Shown piece by piece: positions 20,086-32,224 of a stretch of 64,000 nt of DNA; within the stretch, counting starts at the first letter, position 1, and each line of letters begins with the position of its first letter. A model generated the notes under the pieces. The model was not told where the DNA came from. It did no database searches and saw only the letters and a program-made list of their open reading frames with translations. The position numbers were made by a program, and so were the translations under genes. This DNA comes from Pseudodonghicola xiamenensis DSM 18339. Lineage in GTDB: Bacteria > Pseudomonadota > Alphaproteobacteria > Rhodobacterales > Rhodobacteraceae. The DNA lies in the NCBI RefSeq assembly GCF_000429365.1, contig NZ_AUBS01000016.1:1-64000 (forward strand), written 5' to 3'.

Positions 20086-22743
20086 TTATCCCTCCAACAC
20101 TTTCTCGGCCGCGGCGATCGCCTCATCGGCCTTGCTGAAATCGCTGCCGCCGCCCTGCGCCATGTCGGGCCGACCGCCGCCGCCCTTGCCGCCAAGCGCA
20201 GCCACCGCCGGCCGCAGCAGTTCCGGCGCCTTGATCTTGTCGGTCAGATCGGGCGTGACACCAACCGCGACGGCAACCTTGCCACCGGTATCTGCGATCA
20301 GCAGCACAGCGCCGGAGCCGAGCCGCGCCTTGTGTTCGTCAATCAGCGGCGGCAGATCCTTGCCGGTCACCCCGGTCAGGGCCTGGGCCACGAACTTGAC
20401 GCCGCCGATTTCCTTGACCTCGGGCGCAGCAACGCCGTTTCCGGCCATCGCCAACTCCCGACGAAGCTGCGCCAGTTCATTGGTCAGCTCCTTGATCCGA
20501 TGCTGATCCGAACGCACCCGCTCAACCATCTCATCGGGTGCTGCCTTCAGTTCGCTCTGGAGATCGGAGAGGATACCGCGCATCTTCACCACATAGGCCT
20601 CGGCCCCCGGGCCGGTCAGCGCCTCAATCCGGCGCACGCCAGCGCTGCTGGCACTGTCGCCCAGCAGGATGAATTCGCCGATATCGCCGGTCCGCTTCAC
20701 ATGGGTCCCGCCGCAAAGCTCAAGCGAATATGTCTGCCGATCCGCCCCCTTGCCAGAGCCGGGCTGCACGCCCATCGACACGACGCGAACCTCATCGCCG
20801 TATTTCTCGCCAAAAAGCGCCTGGGCTCCAAGCTCACGGGCGTCGTCCGGGGTCATGATCCGGGTCTCGACCGCGGTATTCTGCCGGATGTAATCGTTCA
20901 CCTCGGCCTCGACCTGGGCGATCTCCTCCGGGCTCAGCGCCTTGGCATGGCTGAAGTCGAACCGTAGCCGATCAGCAGCATTGAGCGAGCCACGCTGTGC
21001 CACGTGATCGCCCAGTGCATGGCGCAACGCCTCGTGCAGCAGGTGGGTTGCGGAGTGGTTGGCCCGGATCGCCGAGCGGCGGTCCTGATCGACCTCAAGC
21101 AACGCGCCCTCGCCCGCGGCGATGGAGCCTTCGGTCACTTCGGCGAAATGGATGAAGACGCCGGCGGCCTTGCGGGTGTCGGTGATCCGTGCCACGCCGC
21201 TGTCGGTGCGCAGGGTGCCGGTATCGCCGACTTGACCACCGGATTCGCCATAAAACGGCGTCTGGTTCAGGGCAATCTGCACCGTCTCACCAACCTTGGC
21301 CGCCGTCACTTCGGCGCCGTCCTTGATCAGCGTCAGAATCTGCCCCTCGGCCGTCTCGGTGTCATAGCCGAGGAATTCAGTCGTGCCCTTGGTCTCGGCG
21401 ATATCGTACCAGATGGTGGCATCCGCCGCCTCGCCCGAGCCCGCCCAGGCGGCGCGCGCCTTGGCCTTCTGTTCGGCCATGGCGCTGTCGAAGCCGTCGG
21501 TATCGACGGTACGTCCCTTTTCGCGCAGCGCATCCTGCGTCAGGTCGAGCGGAAAGCCATAGGTGTCGTAGAGCTTGAACGCTGCCTCACCCGGTAGCGC
21601 CGCATCCTCGGGCAGATCGGCCAGTTCGTCATCGAGCAGCTTCAAACCGCGATCGAGGGTCTGCTTGAAGCGGGTTTCCTCCAGCTTCAGCGTTTCTTCG
21701 ATCAGCGCCTGGGCGCGGCCCAGTTCGGGGTAAGCCTCACCCATCTGGCGAACCAGCGCCGGCACCAGGCGATGCATCAGCGGGTCCTTGGCCCCCAGCA
21801 GGTGGGCGTGGCGCATTGCCCGGCGCATGATCCGCCGCAGCACATATCCGCGCCCGTCATTGCTGGGCATGACGCCGTCGGCGATCAGGAAAGAGGTCGA
21901 CCTCAGGTGATCGGCGATCACCCGGTGATGGATCCGCCCGGTCCCGTCAGGATCGGTGCTGGTGGCATCGGCGCTGGCCAGGATCAGGCTGCGCATCAGG
22001 TCGGTGGCATAGTTGTCGTTAGTGCCCTGCAGCAGCGCCGCAACCCGTTCGATCCCCATGCCGGTGTCGATCGACTGCGCGGCCAGCTCGCGCCGCGTGC
22101 CGTCCTCGAACTGCTCGTATTGCATGAAGACGAGGTTCCAGATCTCGACGAAACGGTCGCCATCCTCTTCCGGGCTGCCCGGAGGACCGCCCCAGATGTG
22201 ATCTCCGTGATCATAGAAGATCTCGGTGCAGGGGCCGCAGGGGCCGGTGGCGCCCATCATCCAGAAGTTATCGTTAGTCGGGATGCGGATGATCCGGTCA
22301 TCCGAGAAACCGGCGACCTTCTTCCAGATCGCGGCGGCCTCGTCATCGGTGTGATAGACGGTGACCAGAAGCCGGTTTTTGTCGATCCCCAGCTCCTTGG
22401 TGATCAGCTCCCAGGCGAAGGGAATCGCGTCTTCCTTGAAATAATCCCCGAAGGAAAAATTCCCCAGCATTTCGAAGAACGTGTGGTGACGCGCGGTATA
22501 GCCGACATTGTCGAGGTCGTTGTGCTTGCCACCGGCGCGGACGCATTTCTGCGCCGAGGTGGCGCGCGTGTAATCGCGATGTTCGACCCCGGTGAACAGG
22601 TTCTTGAACTGAACCATGCCGGCGTTGGTGAACATCAGCGTCGGGTCATTGCGCGGCACCAGCGGGCTGGAGGGGACGACTTCATGCCCCTGCCGAGCGA
22701 AATAGGACAAGAAGGTCGAGCGGATGTCGTTCAGACTCTGCAT
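20086..22743 (-). CDS. alaS: Alanyl-tRNA synthetase
   Basis: 885 aa from ATG 22743 ([15 protein letters not shown]); four extra codons upstream are unlikely. Class II synthetase: motif 1 [20 protein letters not shown], motif 2 and 3 regions in the first 250 residues, tRNA-binding region, the editing domain with [12 protein letters not shown] (about 570) and [13 protein letters not shown] (about 668), and the C-terminal DHHA1 domain ending [19 protein letters not shown]. All zinc and editing-site residues appear present. Confidence 0.98.
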   Translation of the reverse strand: MQSLNDIRSTFLSYFARQGHEVVPSSPLVPRNDPTLMFTNAGMVQFKNLFTGVEHRDYTRATSAQKCVRAGGKHNDLDNVGYTARHHTFFEMLGNFSFGDYFKEDAIPFAWELITKELGIDKNRLLVTVYHTDDEAAAIWKKVAGFSDDRIIRIPTNDNFWMMGATGPCGPCTEIFYDHGDHIWGGPPGSPEEDGDRFVEIWNLVFMQYEQFEDGTRRELAAQSIDTGMGIERVAALLQGTNDNYATDLMRSLILASADATSTDPDGTGRIHHRVIADHLRSTSFLIADGVMPSNDGRGYVLRRIMRRAMRHAHLLGAKDPLMHRLVPALVRQMGEAYPELGRAQALIEETLKLEETRFKQTLDRGLKLLDDELADLPEDAALPGEAAFKLYDTYGFPLDLTQDALREKGRTVDTDGFDSAMAEQKAKARAAWAGSGEAADATIWYDIAETKGTTEFLGYDTETAEGQILTLIKDGAEVTAAKVGETVQIALNQTPFYGESGGQVGDTGTLRTDSGVARITDTRKAAGVFIHFAEVTEGSIAAGEGALLEVDQDRRSAIRANHSATHLLHEALRHALGDHVAQRGSLNAADRLRFDFSHAKALSPEEIAQVEAEVNDYIRQNTAVETRIMTPDDARELGAQALFGEKYGDEVRVVSMGVQPGSGKGADRQTYSLELCGGTHVKRTGDIGEFILLGDSASSAGVRRIEALTGPGAEAYVVKMRGILSDLQSELKAAPDEMVERVRSDQHRIKELTNELAQLRRELAMAGNGVAAPEVKEIGGVKFVAQALTGVTGKDLPPLIDEHKARLGSGAVLLIADTGGKVAVAVGVTPDLTDKIKAPELLRPAVAALGGKGGGGRPDMAQGGGSDFSKADEAIAAAEKVLEG

Positions 22744-23327
22744 GGCGGGCGGCACTTTCCGGTTCGTTAGGCTCCCGCTGATTTAGCTCCCGCGCGATGT
22801 CCTGTCCACCGTCCGCTGGCCCGGTTTGCGGCGGGATCGCAGGCAAACCGTCTTGCAATGGGGCAAGCCGGCCCGGATCGCAGCGCATTGGCCCTGCTGC
22901 ATCCTGTTTTCGCGAGGATCGCGCCGCAGCCATGACGACCGATCCGGAACCTCCGGCAGCTCATCCCCCGACCGCGGGCCATCGCTGGCAGCGCCGTCAC
23001 CCTCGGCGGGACAGAACCGGGGGGCCTCCTGCACACATGGCACGCCAGCGGTGCAGGCGAATCCCCTGGCGGCCGATCAAGAAAGCGGCAGAGCCCGCCC
23101 GATCAGATCAGAAGCTCACGAGAAAGCCAGCCGCGGGCTGCAGGAGACCGCAAGGCGACGCCCCTGCTGAGCCGGAAACACACCACCCCGCGCAGATGAA
23201 CCGGCACAGACGGCTCGCCCGCGCCATCAGAAGCACAACCATTCAGAGGCAGCAGTGGAACGGCGTGACGGAACGGAAAGCTGCGCTTCGAAGTTATCTC
23301 GGGCACGCATCCCATGCCCGCGAAAGC
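22744..23327. other. Intergenic region between recA and alaS, no gene recognised
   Basis: About 580 GC-rich bases. Reading frames on both strands here have Arg/Pro/Ser/Cys-rich translations with no motif, as expected for chance frames. A short inverted repeat (CGGGCA 23300-23305, TGCCCG 23315-23320) follows the recA stop but lacks a T-tract. The alaS promoter is presumably here; I cannot point to it. Confidence 0.5.
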
Positions 23328-24407
23328 TTATGCCTCGAGAATATCGTCGTTTTCGTCAGAGCGGTCAGCCATGTCAAATTCCAGGCCGTGAGATGCCCGG
23401 ATCTTATCCTCGATCTCCAAGGCGATGGTCTCATGCTCGCGCAGGAACTGCTTGGCATTTTCACGCCCCTGTCCGATGCGCTCATCACCATAACTGAACC
23501 AGGCGCCGGATTTGTTGACCACCCCGGCCTTGACCCCGAGATCCAGCAACTCGCCCATTTTCGAGATGCCTTCACCATACATGATGTCGAATTCCACCTG
23601 CTTGAAGGGCGGCGCCACCTTGTTCTTGACCACCTTGACCCGGGTGGCGTTGCCGACAACCTCATCACGATCCTTGATCGACCCGATGCGACGGATATCC
23701 AGACGCACCGAGGAATAGAATTTCAGCGCGTTACCGCCGGTGGTGGTTTCTGGGCTGCCGAACATCACGCCGATCTTCATCCGGATCTGGTTGATGAAGA
23801 TCACCATGCAATTCGATCGGCTGATCGACCCGGTCAGCTTGCGCATCGCCTGGCTCATCAAGCGGGCCTGCACGCCAACGCTGGAATCGCCCATATCGCC
23901 CTCAAGCTCGGACTTCGGGGTCAGGGCCGCCACCGAATCGACCACCACCATGTTCACCGCCCCGGATCGCACCAGCGTATCGGTGATCTCGAGCGCCTGT
24001 TCGCCGGTGTCAGGCTGGGAAATCAGCAATTCGTCCAGATCGACGCCGAGCTTTCGGGCATATTGCGGATCCAGCGCATGTTCCGCATCGACGAAGGCAC
24101 AGACCCCGCCACGTTTCTGCTGCTCGGCGATGCAATGCAGCGTCAGCGTGGTTTTCCCAGAACTTTCCGGGCCATAGATCTCGACGATCCGCCCCATCGG
24201 CAGACCGCCGATCCCCAGCGCGATATCCAGCCCCAGCGACCCGGTCGAGCTCGCCTCGATTTCGGGCAGCGCATTGTCGCCCCCGAGTTTCATGATCGAG
24301 CCCTTGCCGAACTGCCGTTCGATCTGGGCCAGCGCACTGTCCAGCGCCTTCTGCTTGTCGGCGCTCGCCTTGTCGCTCTTGCTGCTCATCGTCAAAAGAT
24401 CCGCCAT
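23328..24407 (-). CDS. recA: Recombinase RecA
   Basis: 359 aa from ATG 24407 ([19 protein letters not shown]); a frame extending 36 bases upstream would run toward the LexA operator and is disfavoured. Walker [10 protein letters not shown] near residue 78, Walker [12 protein letters not shown] near 150, DNA-binding loops L1 ([19 protein letters not shown]) and L2 ([19 protein letters not shown]-like, here [11 protein letters not shown]), followed by the acidic C-terminal tail. Mediates homologous recombination and LexA self-cleavage in the SOS response. Confidence 0.98.
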   Translation of the reverse strand: MADLLTMSSKSDKASADKQKALDSALAQIERQFGKGSIMKLGGDNALPEIEASSTGSLGLDIALGIGGLPMGRIVEIYGPESSGKTTLTLHCIAEQQKRGGVCAFVDAEHALDPQYARKLGVDLDELLISQPDTGEQALEITDTLVRSGAVNMVVVDSVAALTPKSELEGDMGDSSVGVQARLMSQAMRKLTGSISRSNCMVIFINQIRMKIGVMFGSPETTTGGNALKFYSSVRLDIRRIGSIKDRDEVVGNATRVKVVKNKVAPPFKQVEFDIMYGEGISKMGELLDLGVKAGVVNKSGAWFSYGDERIGQGRENAKQFLREHETIALEIEDKIRASHGLEFDMADRSDENDDILEA

Positions 24408-24463
24408 TGTCCCATTCGCCCTCTGTTGTGGCACACCCGTCACCGGGCGGCAATCGCGCGTTT

Positions 24464-24478
24464 GTTCACCTCTTGTTC
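24464..24478. promoter_or_regulatory. LexA (SOS) box of recA
   Basis: A perfect GTTC-N7-GTTC direct repeat, the alphaproteobacterial LexA box described in Rhodobacter, lies 57 bases upstream of the recA ATG. This is the expected location for SOS control of recA. Confidence 0.88.
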
Positions 24479-24543
24479 CTTATGGGGGTAAAAAGGGAAC
24501 ATTTCAATCGTAAACTTGCACCTCCAGCATTTTCCGATTTTAG

Positions 24544-24558
24544 TTAAATTTGCGTTTA
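24544..24558. promoter_or_regulatory. Possible CtrA half-matching site before the sulfotransferase gene
   Basis: TTAA-N7-TTTA, one base from TTAA-N7-TTAA, 43 bases before the ATG at 24601. AT-rich promoter DNA gives such matches by chance, so this is weak. Confidence 0.3.
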
Positions 24559-24600
24559 CGCCAGACTTGGCGGCCCGCACCGCAAGAGGTAGAAGGCTAA

Positions 24601-25194
24601 ATGCTTGTTTTTTATAAAGAACGACTGGTCTTTTTGTCGGTGCCGAAAACCGGCACCACCGCCTATCAGACCGCCCTACGGGATCGCGCGGATATCGTCA
24701 TCTCAGATCCGCCGGAACTGAAACATGCGCCCGTCTACCGCTATAACCGGTTCTTTCGCCCGATGTTCGACAAGGTCTGCCATGCCGAGATGGAGACGCT
24801 GGCGGTAATGCGTGAACCGATAAGCTGGTTGGGAAGCTGGTATAGATACCGCCGCCGTCCCTTCATGGCGGGCAAGCCGAACTCCACCCATGACATCAGC
24901 TTCGATGATTTCGTCAACGCCTATGCAAAGGGGGAACCGCCCGCTTTCGCCCGGGTCGGCAGCCAGGCGAAATTCCTTGAACCCCGGCCCAACGGCACCC
25001 GGGTGACACATCTGTTCCGCTATGAGGACCCCGACCGGTTGCGCCGGTTTCTGGAGGAACGGCTGGGCATGGCCATCGACACCGCGCGTGAAAATGTCTC
25101 TCCGCAGATGCCCCTCGAGCTCTCTGCATCGACCGAAGCGAAGCTGCGCCGCAAATGCGCCGAGGAGTTCGCCCTTTACGACTCGATCAGGTGA
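24601..25194 (+). CDS. Sulfotransferase-family-like protein
   Basis: 197 aa. The N-terminal LVFLSVPKTGTTAYQTALRD (about 8-27) resembles the PAPS 5'-phosphosulfate loop (PKTGTT) of sulfotransferases, and MREPISWLGSWYRYRRR near residue 65 resembles the 3'-phosphate-binding motif (REPxxxxxSxY). It is short for a sulfotransferase. Rhodobacteraceae relatives are sometimes mislabelled gamma-glutamyl kinase. Acceptor unknown. Divergent from recA and convergent with cckA. Confidence 0.75.
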   Translation: MLVFYKERLVFLSVPKTGTTAYQTALRDRADIVISDPPELKHAPVYRYNRFFRPMFDKVCHAEMETLAVMREPISWLGSWYRYRRRPFMAGKPNSTHDISFDDFVNAYAKGEPPAFARVGSQAKFLEPRPNGTRVTHLFRYEDPDRLRRFLEERLGMAIDTARENVSPQMPLELSASTEAKLRRKCAEEFALYDSIR

Positions 25195-25213
25195 TCGCGG
25201 TCCGCAGCGGTTG

Positions 25214-27601
25214 TCAATGCAGCCTCGGACGATGCATCTGCTGATAGACCGTCTCGGCCAATTGGGTGAGTGAGAAGGGTTTCGGCAGGAAAACCGAATT
25301 GGGCACCTCGGGCGCGTCCTCCTCGAAGGCGCCCTCGGCATAGCCCGACACGAAAACGACCTTCACGTCGGGACGTTGGTCCTGTGCCTTGCGTACCCAG
25401 CTCGGGCCGTCCATGCCGGGCATCACCACATCGGTAACGAAGACATCGACCATCAGCCCCGGGTCCTCCAGAATCTCAAGCGCGTCCTCGGCGGATTCGG
25501 CCTCCAGAACGGTATAGCCACGCAGTCGCAACGCGCGGGAGGCAAAGGCGCGCACCGGCGCCTCGTCCTCGACCAGCAAGATCACCCCCTCGCCCTGCTG
25601 CGGGGCCTCGGCCTCCGGCGCGGCCTGGGGTGCGGGCTGATCCTCCTCTCGGGGTTCATAGGCCGGGAAATAGAGGGTGAATTCAGTGCCCACCCCTTCG
25701 ACGGAATCGACAAATATATACCCACCGGTCTGCTTGATGATGCCATAGGCGGTCGACAGCCCCAGTCCGGTCCCCTCGCCGGTGCGCTTGGTCGTATAGA
25801 AGGGTTCGAAAATCTTCTGCAGCTTGTCACGCGGAATGCCAACGCCCTCGTCGCGCACCTTGACGGTGACGTAATCCCCCGCCGGCACCGTGGCACGATC
25901 GCGTTCCAGAGGCATGTCCAGGCTCAGCACCTCGGTCTCGATCCGTATCTCGCCCCCTTGGGGCATCGCGTCACGGGCATTGACCACGAGGTTCATCAGC
26001 ACCTGTTCCAACTGCCGCTTGTCGGCGCGGATCGGCCGCAACACCGGATCATGGCTCAGCGTCAGGGTGACCTTTTCGCCCACCAGACGGTTCAACAAAT
26101 GGGTCAGATCGGATAGCGTATCACGCAGGTCCACCACCTGGGGGCGCAGCGTCTGCTTGCGCGAGAAGGCCAACAACTGGCCGACGAGCGATCCCGCACG
26201 ATTGGCATTCTGCCGGATCTGCACCAGATCGCCGTAATCCTGATCGCCTTGATCGTGCCGCAGCAGCAACAGGTCGCAATGCCCTGAAATCGCCGTCAAC
26301 AGGTTGTTGAAATCATGCGCGATCCCGCCGGCAAGCTGGCCGATCGCCTGCATCTTCTGGCTCTGGACGAATTGCGCCTCGAGGGATTTCAGTTCGGTGG
26401 CGTCATTCATCACCGCGATCAGGATCGGCTCGCCCTCCTCCACCACGCGGCTCAGGCTGACCTGAACGAAGGCCTCTCGATCCTTGCGGGTCAGCCGCAG
26501 GAATTCGCTGGGATGAGCTCCGGCGTCACGGGCGGTATCCCGCAGCCAGTCCGCGATCGGCCGGCCCAGCCCCTGCATGAAGCTACCGATCATCGCCTCG
26601 GACCCCACCGGTGCCCCCAAGAGCTCTACCGCCTGACGATTGGCTGCCAATATCCGTCCCGAGGGGGCCAGCTTGAGCATCGGCACCGGCAGCGTGTCAA
26701 AGCCCGAGGCCTTGGCGGCACCGATCTTGCCCTCGATCGGCATCAAAAACAGCTCGACCCGACCCGCCGCGCCCTGGAATTCCGAGACCAGCACGTCGCG
26801 CAGCCCCCCCGTCGTCGAGATCACGTTGACCTCTCCGGTTCTGACCGGCAGCGCCGGGAACAGGCGATCCAGCGATTTGACCCTCTGGCCGACGATGGCC
26901 CGGGCGGCTTCGTTCATGAACAACACCGCCCCCCCGCGCCCCAGGGTGATCACCGGCACCGGCATCGCCTCGGCACCGCGGGCGGAATGCGGCCGTTCCG
27001 ACATATCCTCGACCCGCCACAAAAATCCTTGATCGCCCATCTGATGCACCGCCAGCCGTACATGCCCACGCCGGGTCACCAGAACCTCGCGCGCTGCACC
27101 GGCCTGCGCAGCACGGCTTTGCAGCCGGTAGAGCACTGCCGAAGGATTGGCGAAGACTGACCTGAGCGTCGCCGCCAGCGTCGCCTCCCCGGTTTCGGGA
27201 AACTGCTTCTCGGCGGCGGTATTGCGCGCCCTTATCCGCCCCTCGGCATCGACGACAAAGCTCGGCACCGCGTCCTTGTCGATAAATCCCTCCAGCAGAT
27301 CATTCGCCAGCGACAGCGCGTGACGGCTCACCTGCCGGCGGACCCAGAGCCCCAGACCGACGGCGATCAGCGTGCCCCCGGCGGCCAGCGCCGCCAGTTG
27401 CGGCAACCCCGCCGGGGCCAGCATCACACCGCCCACGATCAGGCACAACGCCAGCACCAAGACACCGACTATGCGCGCCGCGGTCGGGGCGGCAAGTTGA
27501 AACAGGTTTCGAACCGTGATCGGGCGGCTGGTCACTGCGGGCTCCGTCCCTCGAATAATGACGCCGTGCCAGAGATCGTACAGCACGGAGTCGGGTGGCA
27601 T
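25214..27601 (-). CDS. cckA: Cell-cycle hybrid histidine kinase CckA
   Basis: 795 aa. Two N-terminal membrane helices (about 42-62 and 66-87), PAS-like sensor regions (about 100-200, 205-290 and 300-400), HisKA with phospho-acceptor His429 in [13 protein letters not shown], HATPase with N-box [12 protein letters not shown] (near 537) and G-box DEGVGIP (near 584), and a C-terminal receiver with acidic pocket VEDE, phospho-acceptor Asp724 and Lys774 in FLPKPF. This is the CckA architecture that passes phosphate to ChpT and then CtrA. In Rhodobacterales CckA-ChpT-CtrA governs motility, gene transfer agent production and dormancy rather than division. The exact start is uncertain. Confidence 0.92.
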   Translation of the reverse strand: MPPDSVLYDLWHGVIIRGTEPAVTSRPITVRNLFQLAAPTAARIVGVLVLALCLIVGGVMLAPAGLPQLAALAAGGTLIAVGLGLWVRRQVSRHALSLANDLLEGFIDKDAVPSFVVDAEGRIRARNTAAEKQFPETGEATLAATLRSVFANPSAVLYRLQSRAAQAGAAREVLVTRRGHVRLAVHQMGDQGFLWRVEDMSERPHSARGAEAMPVPVITLGRGGAVLFMNEAARAIVGQRVKSLDRLFPALPVRTGEVNVISTTGGLRDVLVSEFQGAAGRVELFLMPIEGKIGAAKASGFDTLPVPMLKLAPSGRILAANRQAVELLGAPVGSEAMIGSFMQGLGRPIADWLRDTARDAGAHPSEFLRLTRKDREAFVQVSLSRVVEEGEPILIAVMNDATELKSLEAQFVQSQKMQAIGQLAGGIAHDFNNLLTAISGHCDLLLLRHDQGDQDYGDLVQIRQNANRAGSLVGQLLAFSRKQTLRPQVVDLRDTLSDLTHLLNRLVGEKVTLTLSHDPVLRPIRADKRQLEQVLMNLVVNARDAMPQGGEIRIETEVLSLDMPLERDRATVPAGDYVTVKVRDEGVGIPRDKLQKIFEPFYTTKRTGEGTGLGLSTAYGIIKQTGGYIFVDSVEGVGTEFTLYFPAYEPREEDQPAPQAAPEAEAPQQGEGVILLVEDEAPVRAFASRALRLRGYTVLEAESAEDALEILEDPGLMVDVFVTDVVMPGMDGPSWVRKAQDQRPDVKVVFVSGYAEGAFEEDAPEVPNSVFLPKPFSLTQLAETVYQQMHRPRLH

Positions 27602-27629
27602 TGAGGCCTACTATTTCGCGGCTGAACAG

Positions 27630-27644
27630 TTAAACCCATATTAA
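27630..27644. promoter_or_regulatory. CtrA-binding box upstream of cckA
   Basis: Perfect TTAA-N7-TTAA, 29 bases before the cckA start codon at 27601. It lies in the short gap between cckA and the upstream methyltransferase gene on the same strand. The motif is palindromic-insensitive to orientation. It suggests feedback of CtrA on its own kinase. Confidence 0.7.
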
Positions 27645-27682
27645 CGCTGATCTTTTCCACCAAGGGTAGATTAATGGGCGTT

Positions 27683-28845
27683 TCAGTCGCGGGTCAAGTG
27701 CGCTGCAAAGAAGCCATCGGTGCCGCCTTCAACCGGCCAGCTCCGGCGCCAATCGCACCGCCAACCGGGATGACGAGCCAGAAAGGCGTCGATCCGTTCA
27801 CCGTTCTCGCGGTCGAGCTGGGAACAGGTGGCATAGGCCAGCATCCCCTGCGGCGCCACCAGCCCGGCGGCGCGATCGAGGATCTGGTCCTGCGTGGCAT
27901 TGAGCTGATCGAGCCCCTCCGGCGTCAGCAGCCATTTGCCCTCGGGTGCCCGCCGCCACGAGCCGCTGCCGGAACAGGGCACATCGCAGAGCACCAGATC
28001 ATAGGGCGCCTTGCGGCCGACCTCATCACCGTCCAGCAGCGTCACCCTGAGCCCGGCCCGATCGGCCCGGGCGGGCAGATCGCGCATCCGGCGCGGCGCG
28101 GCGTCATGGGCAAAGAGGCTCAGCCGCGCCCGGGCGCCAAGCGCCAGCGTCTTGCCGCCGCCACCGGCGCAATAATCCAACACCCGCATGCCGTCGCGCA
28201 ATGGCAGCGCCGCGACCACCGCCTGGCTGGCGGCATCCTGCAATTCGACCCGACCGTCGAGATAGGCGGCTGAATTGCGGATCGCCCGCGCGCCCTCGAT
28301 GACCTCAAGCGCGGTCTCGGCGGCGGGATGGGGCACGCAGGTGACCCCGTCGGCAGCCAGGGCAGCAATGGCGTCCTGGCGCGAGGCCTTGGCCAGATTG
28401 ACGCGCAGATGCACCGGGGCGCGCGATTGCAGCACCCGAGCAGCGGCCTCTGCCCGCTCGCCCAGACTTTCGGAGAAGACAGGCCAGAGCCAATCGGGGA
28501 TGTCCATCGCCTCCGGTCCCGGCGCAGGCGCGCGCCCGACGGCAAGTTCCTCGGTCGAAAGCGGCGCCGGCGCATGCCCCTCGCCGGTGAACAGCGTTCC
28601 GGGGTCGATCCCGTCGCGACGGCACAGCCCCAGCATCAGCCCGCGCCCGGTCTCCGCCCCGCCAAGGGCCGCCAGCGAGCGGCGCGCGCGCAGCGCATCG
28701 AAGACATGATCGCGCACCGCCGCGCGGTCCTTCGATCCGGCAAAGCGACTGCGCCGGGCCCAACCGGTCAGCGCCTGTTCGGCGGCGCTTCCGGCACGGA
28801 TGGCATCAAGAATTTCGATGGCGGCGGCGACGCGTGCGGCGGGGG

Positions 28846-28849
<4 letters not shown>
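27683..28849 (-). CDS. RsmB/NOP2-family RNA (cytosine-5) methyltransferase
   Basis: 388 aa. NOL1/NOP2/Sun methyltransferase: VLDYCAGGGGKTLALGARA (SAM motif, near residue 224), LCDVPCSGSGSWRRAP near 290 with a catalytic Cys in motif IV/VI, and the ATCS motif near 345 holding the second active Cys. It lacks the N-terminal NusB-like domain typical of E. coli RsmB, so the exact rRNA or tRNA target is not fixed. Starts with a four-base overlap with the upstream hydrolase. Confidence 0.85.
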
Positions 28850-31124
<2,275 letters not shown>

Positions 31125-31315
31125 CTATTGCATGGATGGGGGGGAGAGGAAAGGCCAATTCGCCATGCCCTCCCCCGGATCAGGCCATTGCCGGCGCCTT
31201 GAACAAACCTGCCCTGCGTCTGGCGCACAATCTTTTGACAGATTGTCGCAGCGCCATGATCGCCCTAGACTTAAGGGACCAGGCGAACGGAGTATTTTCC
31301 TTGTCCCTGTTTCTG

Positions 31316-32134
31316 ATGATCCGGCCGCTGCGGCCGCGCGACCCGCATGAACACCACCGCGCCGCCACCCAGCTCGAACTGTTCTTCGATCTGATCAGCG
31401 TCATCGCCATCGCAGCGATCACCGCCGCGTTTCACCATGAGATCAGCGCCCATCACGGCGCCGAGATGCTGCCGAACTTTTTGTTTCTGTTCTTCGCCAC
31501 CGGGAGGGGCCGCCTTCTTCATCGGCGGCATCGCGATCTTTATGGTCGAGCTCGCCGTTCCGGCGCTGGCCGAGCGATACAGGGCCACCCCCTGGCACCG
31601 TCACCACATCATCGAACGCTATGGCCTGTTGAACATCTTCATCCTGGGCGAGATCCTGCTGTCGATCTCCTTCATGATGGGACCGCTTTATTCCCACGGC
31701 TTCGACTGGGCGCTGATCTCGGCCGCCCTCGCCAGCCTTATGATTGTCTTCACCCTCTCTGGTGGCTCTATTTCCTCGAGGCCGAACATCTGGTCTCCAG
31801 CCGGCTGTCGACCGCGTTGATCTGGGGCTATGGCCATGTCGTCTACTTCTTCGCCGGGGCCCTGCTGGCCGCGGGCCTTGGCGCCACCTTCGACGTGATC
31901 AACCATCATTCGCAACTGACCACAGATCAGGCCGGCCAATATGTCGCCGCCGCCGTCGCGCTCTATTTTGCCGGCCTCTGGCTGGTGCGCGACCGCTTCA
32001 TGCCCGGCGGCTGGCCGCTGCTGCCGGCGGCGACACTGGCGCTTTGGGGGGCGGTGTCGGGGATTGCGCTCTGGCCCGTGGCCGCGCTTTGCCTGGCAAC
32101 GCTGGTTCTGCGCGCCTGGCTCGGGGCACGCTGA
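31316..32134 (+). pseudogene. ltrA: Broken ltrA (low temperature requirement A) gene
   Basis: Two reading frames must be joined. Frame 1 begins MIRPLRPRDPHEHHRAATQ with ELFFDLISVIAIAAITAAFHH, the LtrA N-terminus. The protein then needs a frame change near 31503 to read ELAVPALAERYRATPWHRHH and YGLLNIFILGEILL. A second change at 31751-31760 restores frame 1 for LWWLYFLEAEHL to the end. Removing one CT from CACCCTCTCTGG gives FTLWWLYF as in intact proteins, so that site is a dinucleotide gain. The usual central segment of roughly 130 residues is missing at the first junction. About 270 codons remain of roughly 390. Nonfunctional unless the sequence has errors. Confidence 0.8.
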
Positions 32135-32224
32135 GAGGTCGCGGGCCGACCGCAAAGCGCCGCAAACCCGCCACCGCCACCGGCCCCGCGCTGTAGTCTG
32201 GCCCGACATAGCGCAGAAAGTCCC

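Noticed and set aside
22797-24491. 564-codon plus-strand frame from the alaS-recA gap through recA
   Set aside because: Antisense to recA, no domain, no ribosome site.
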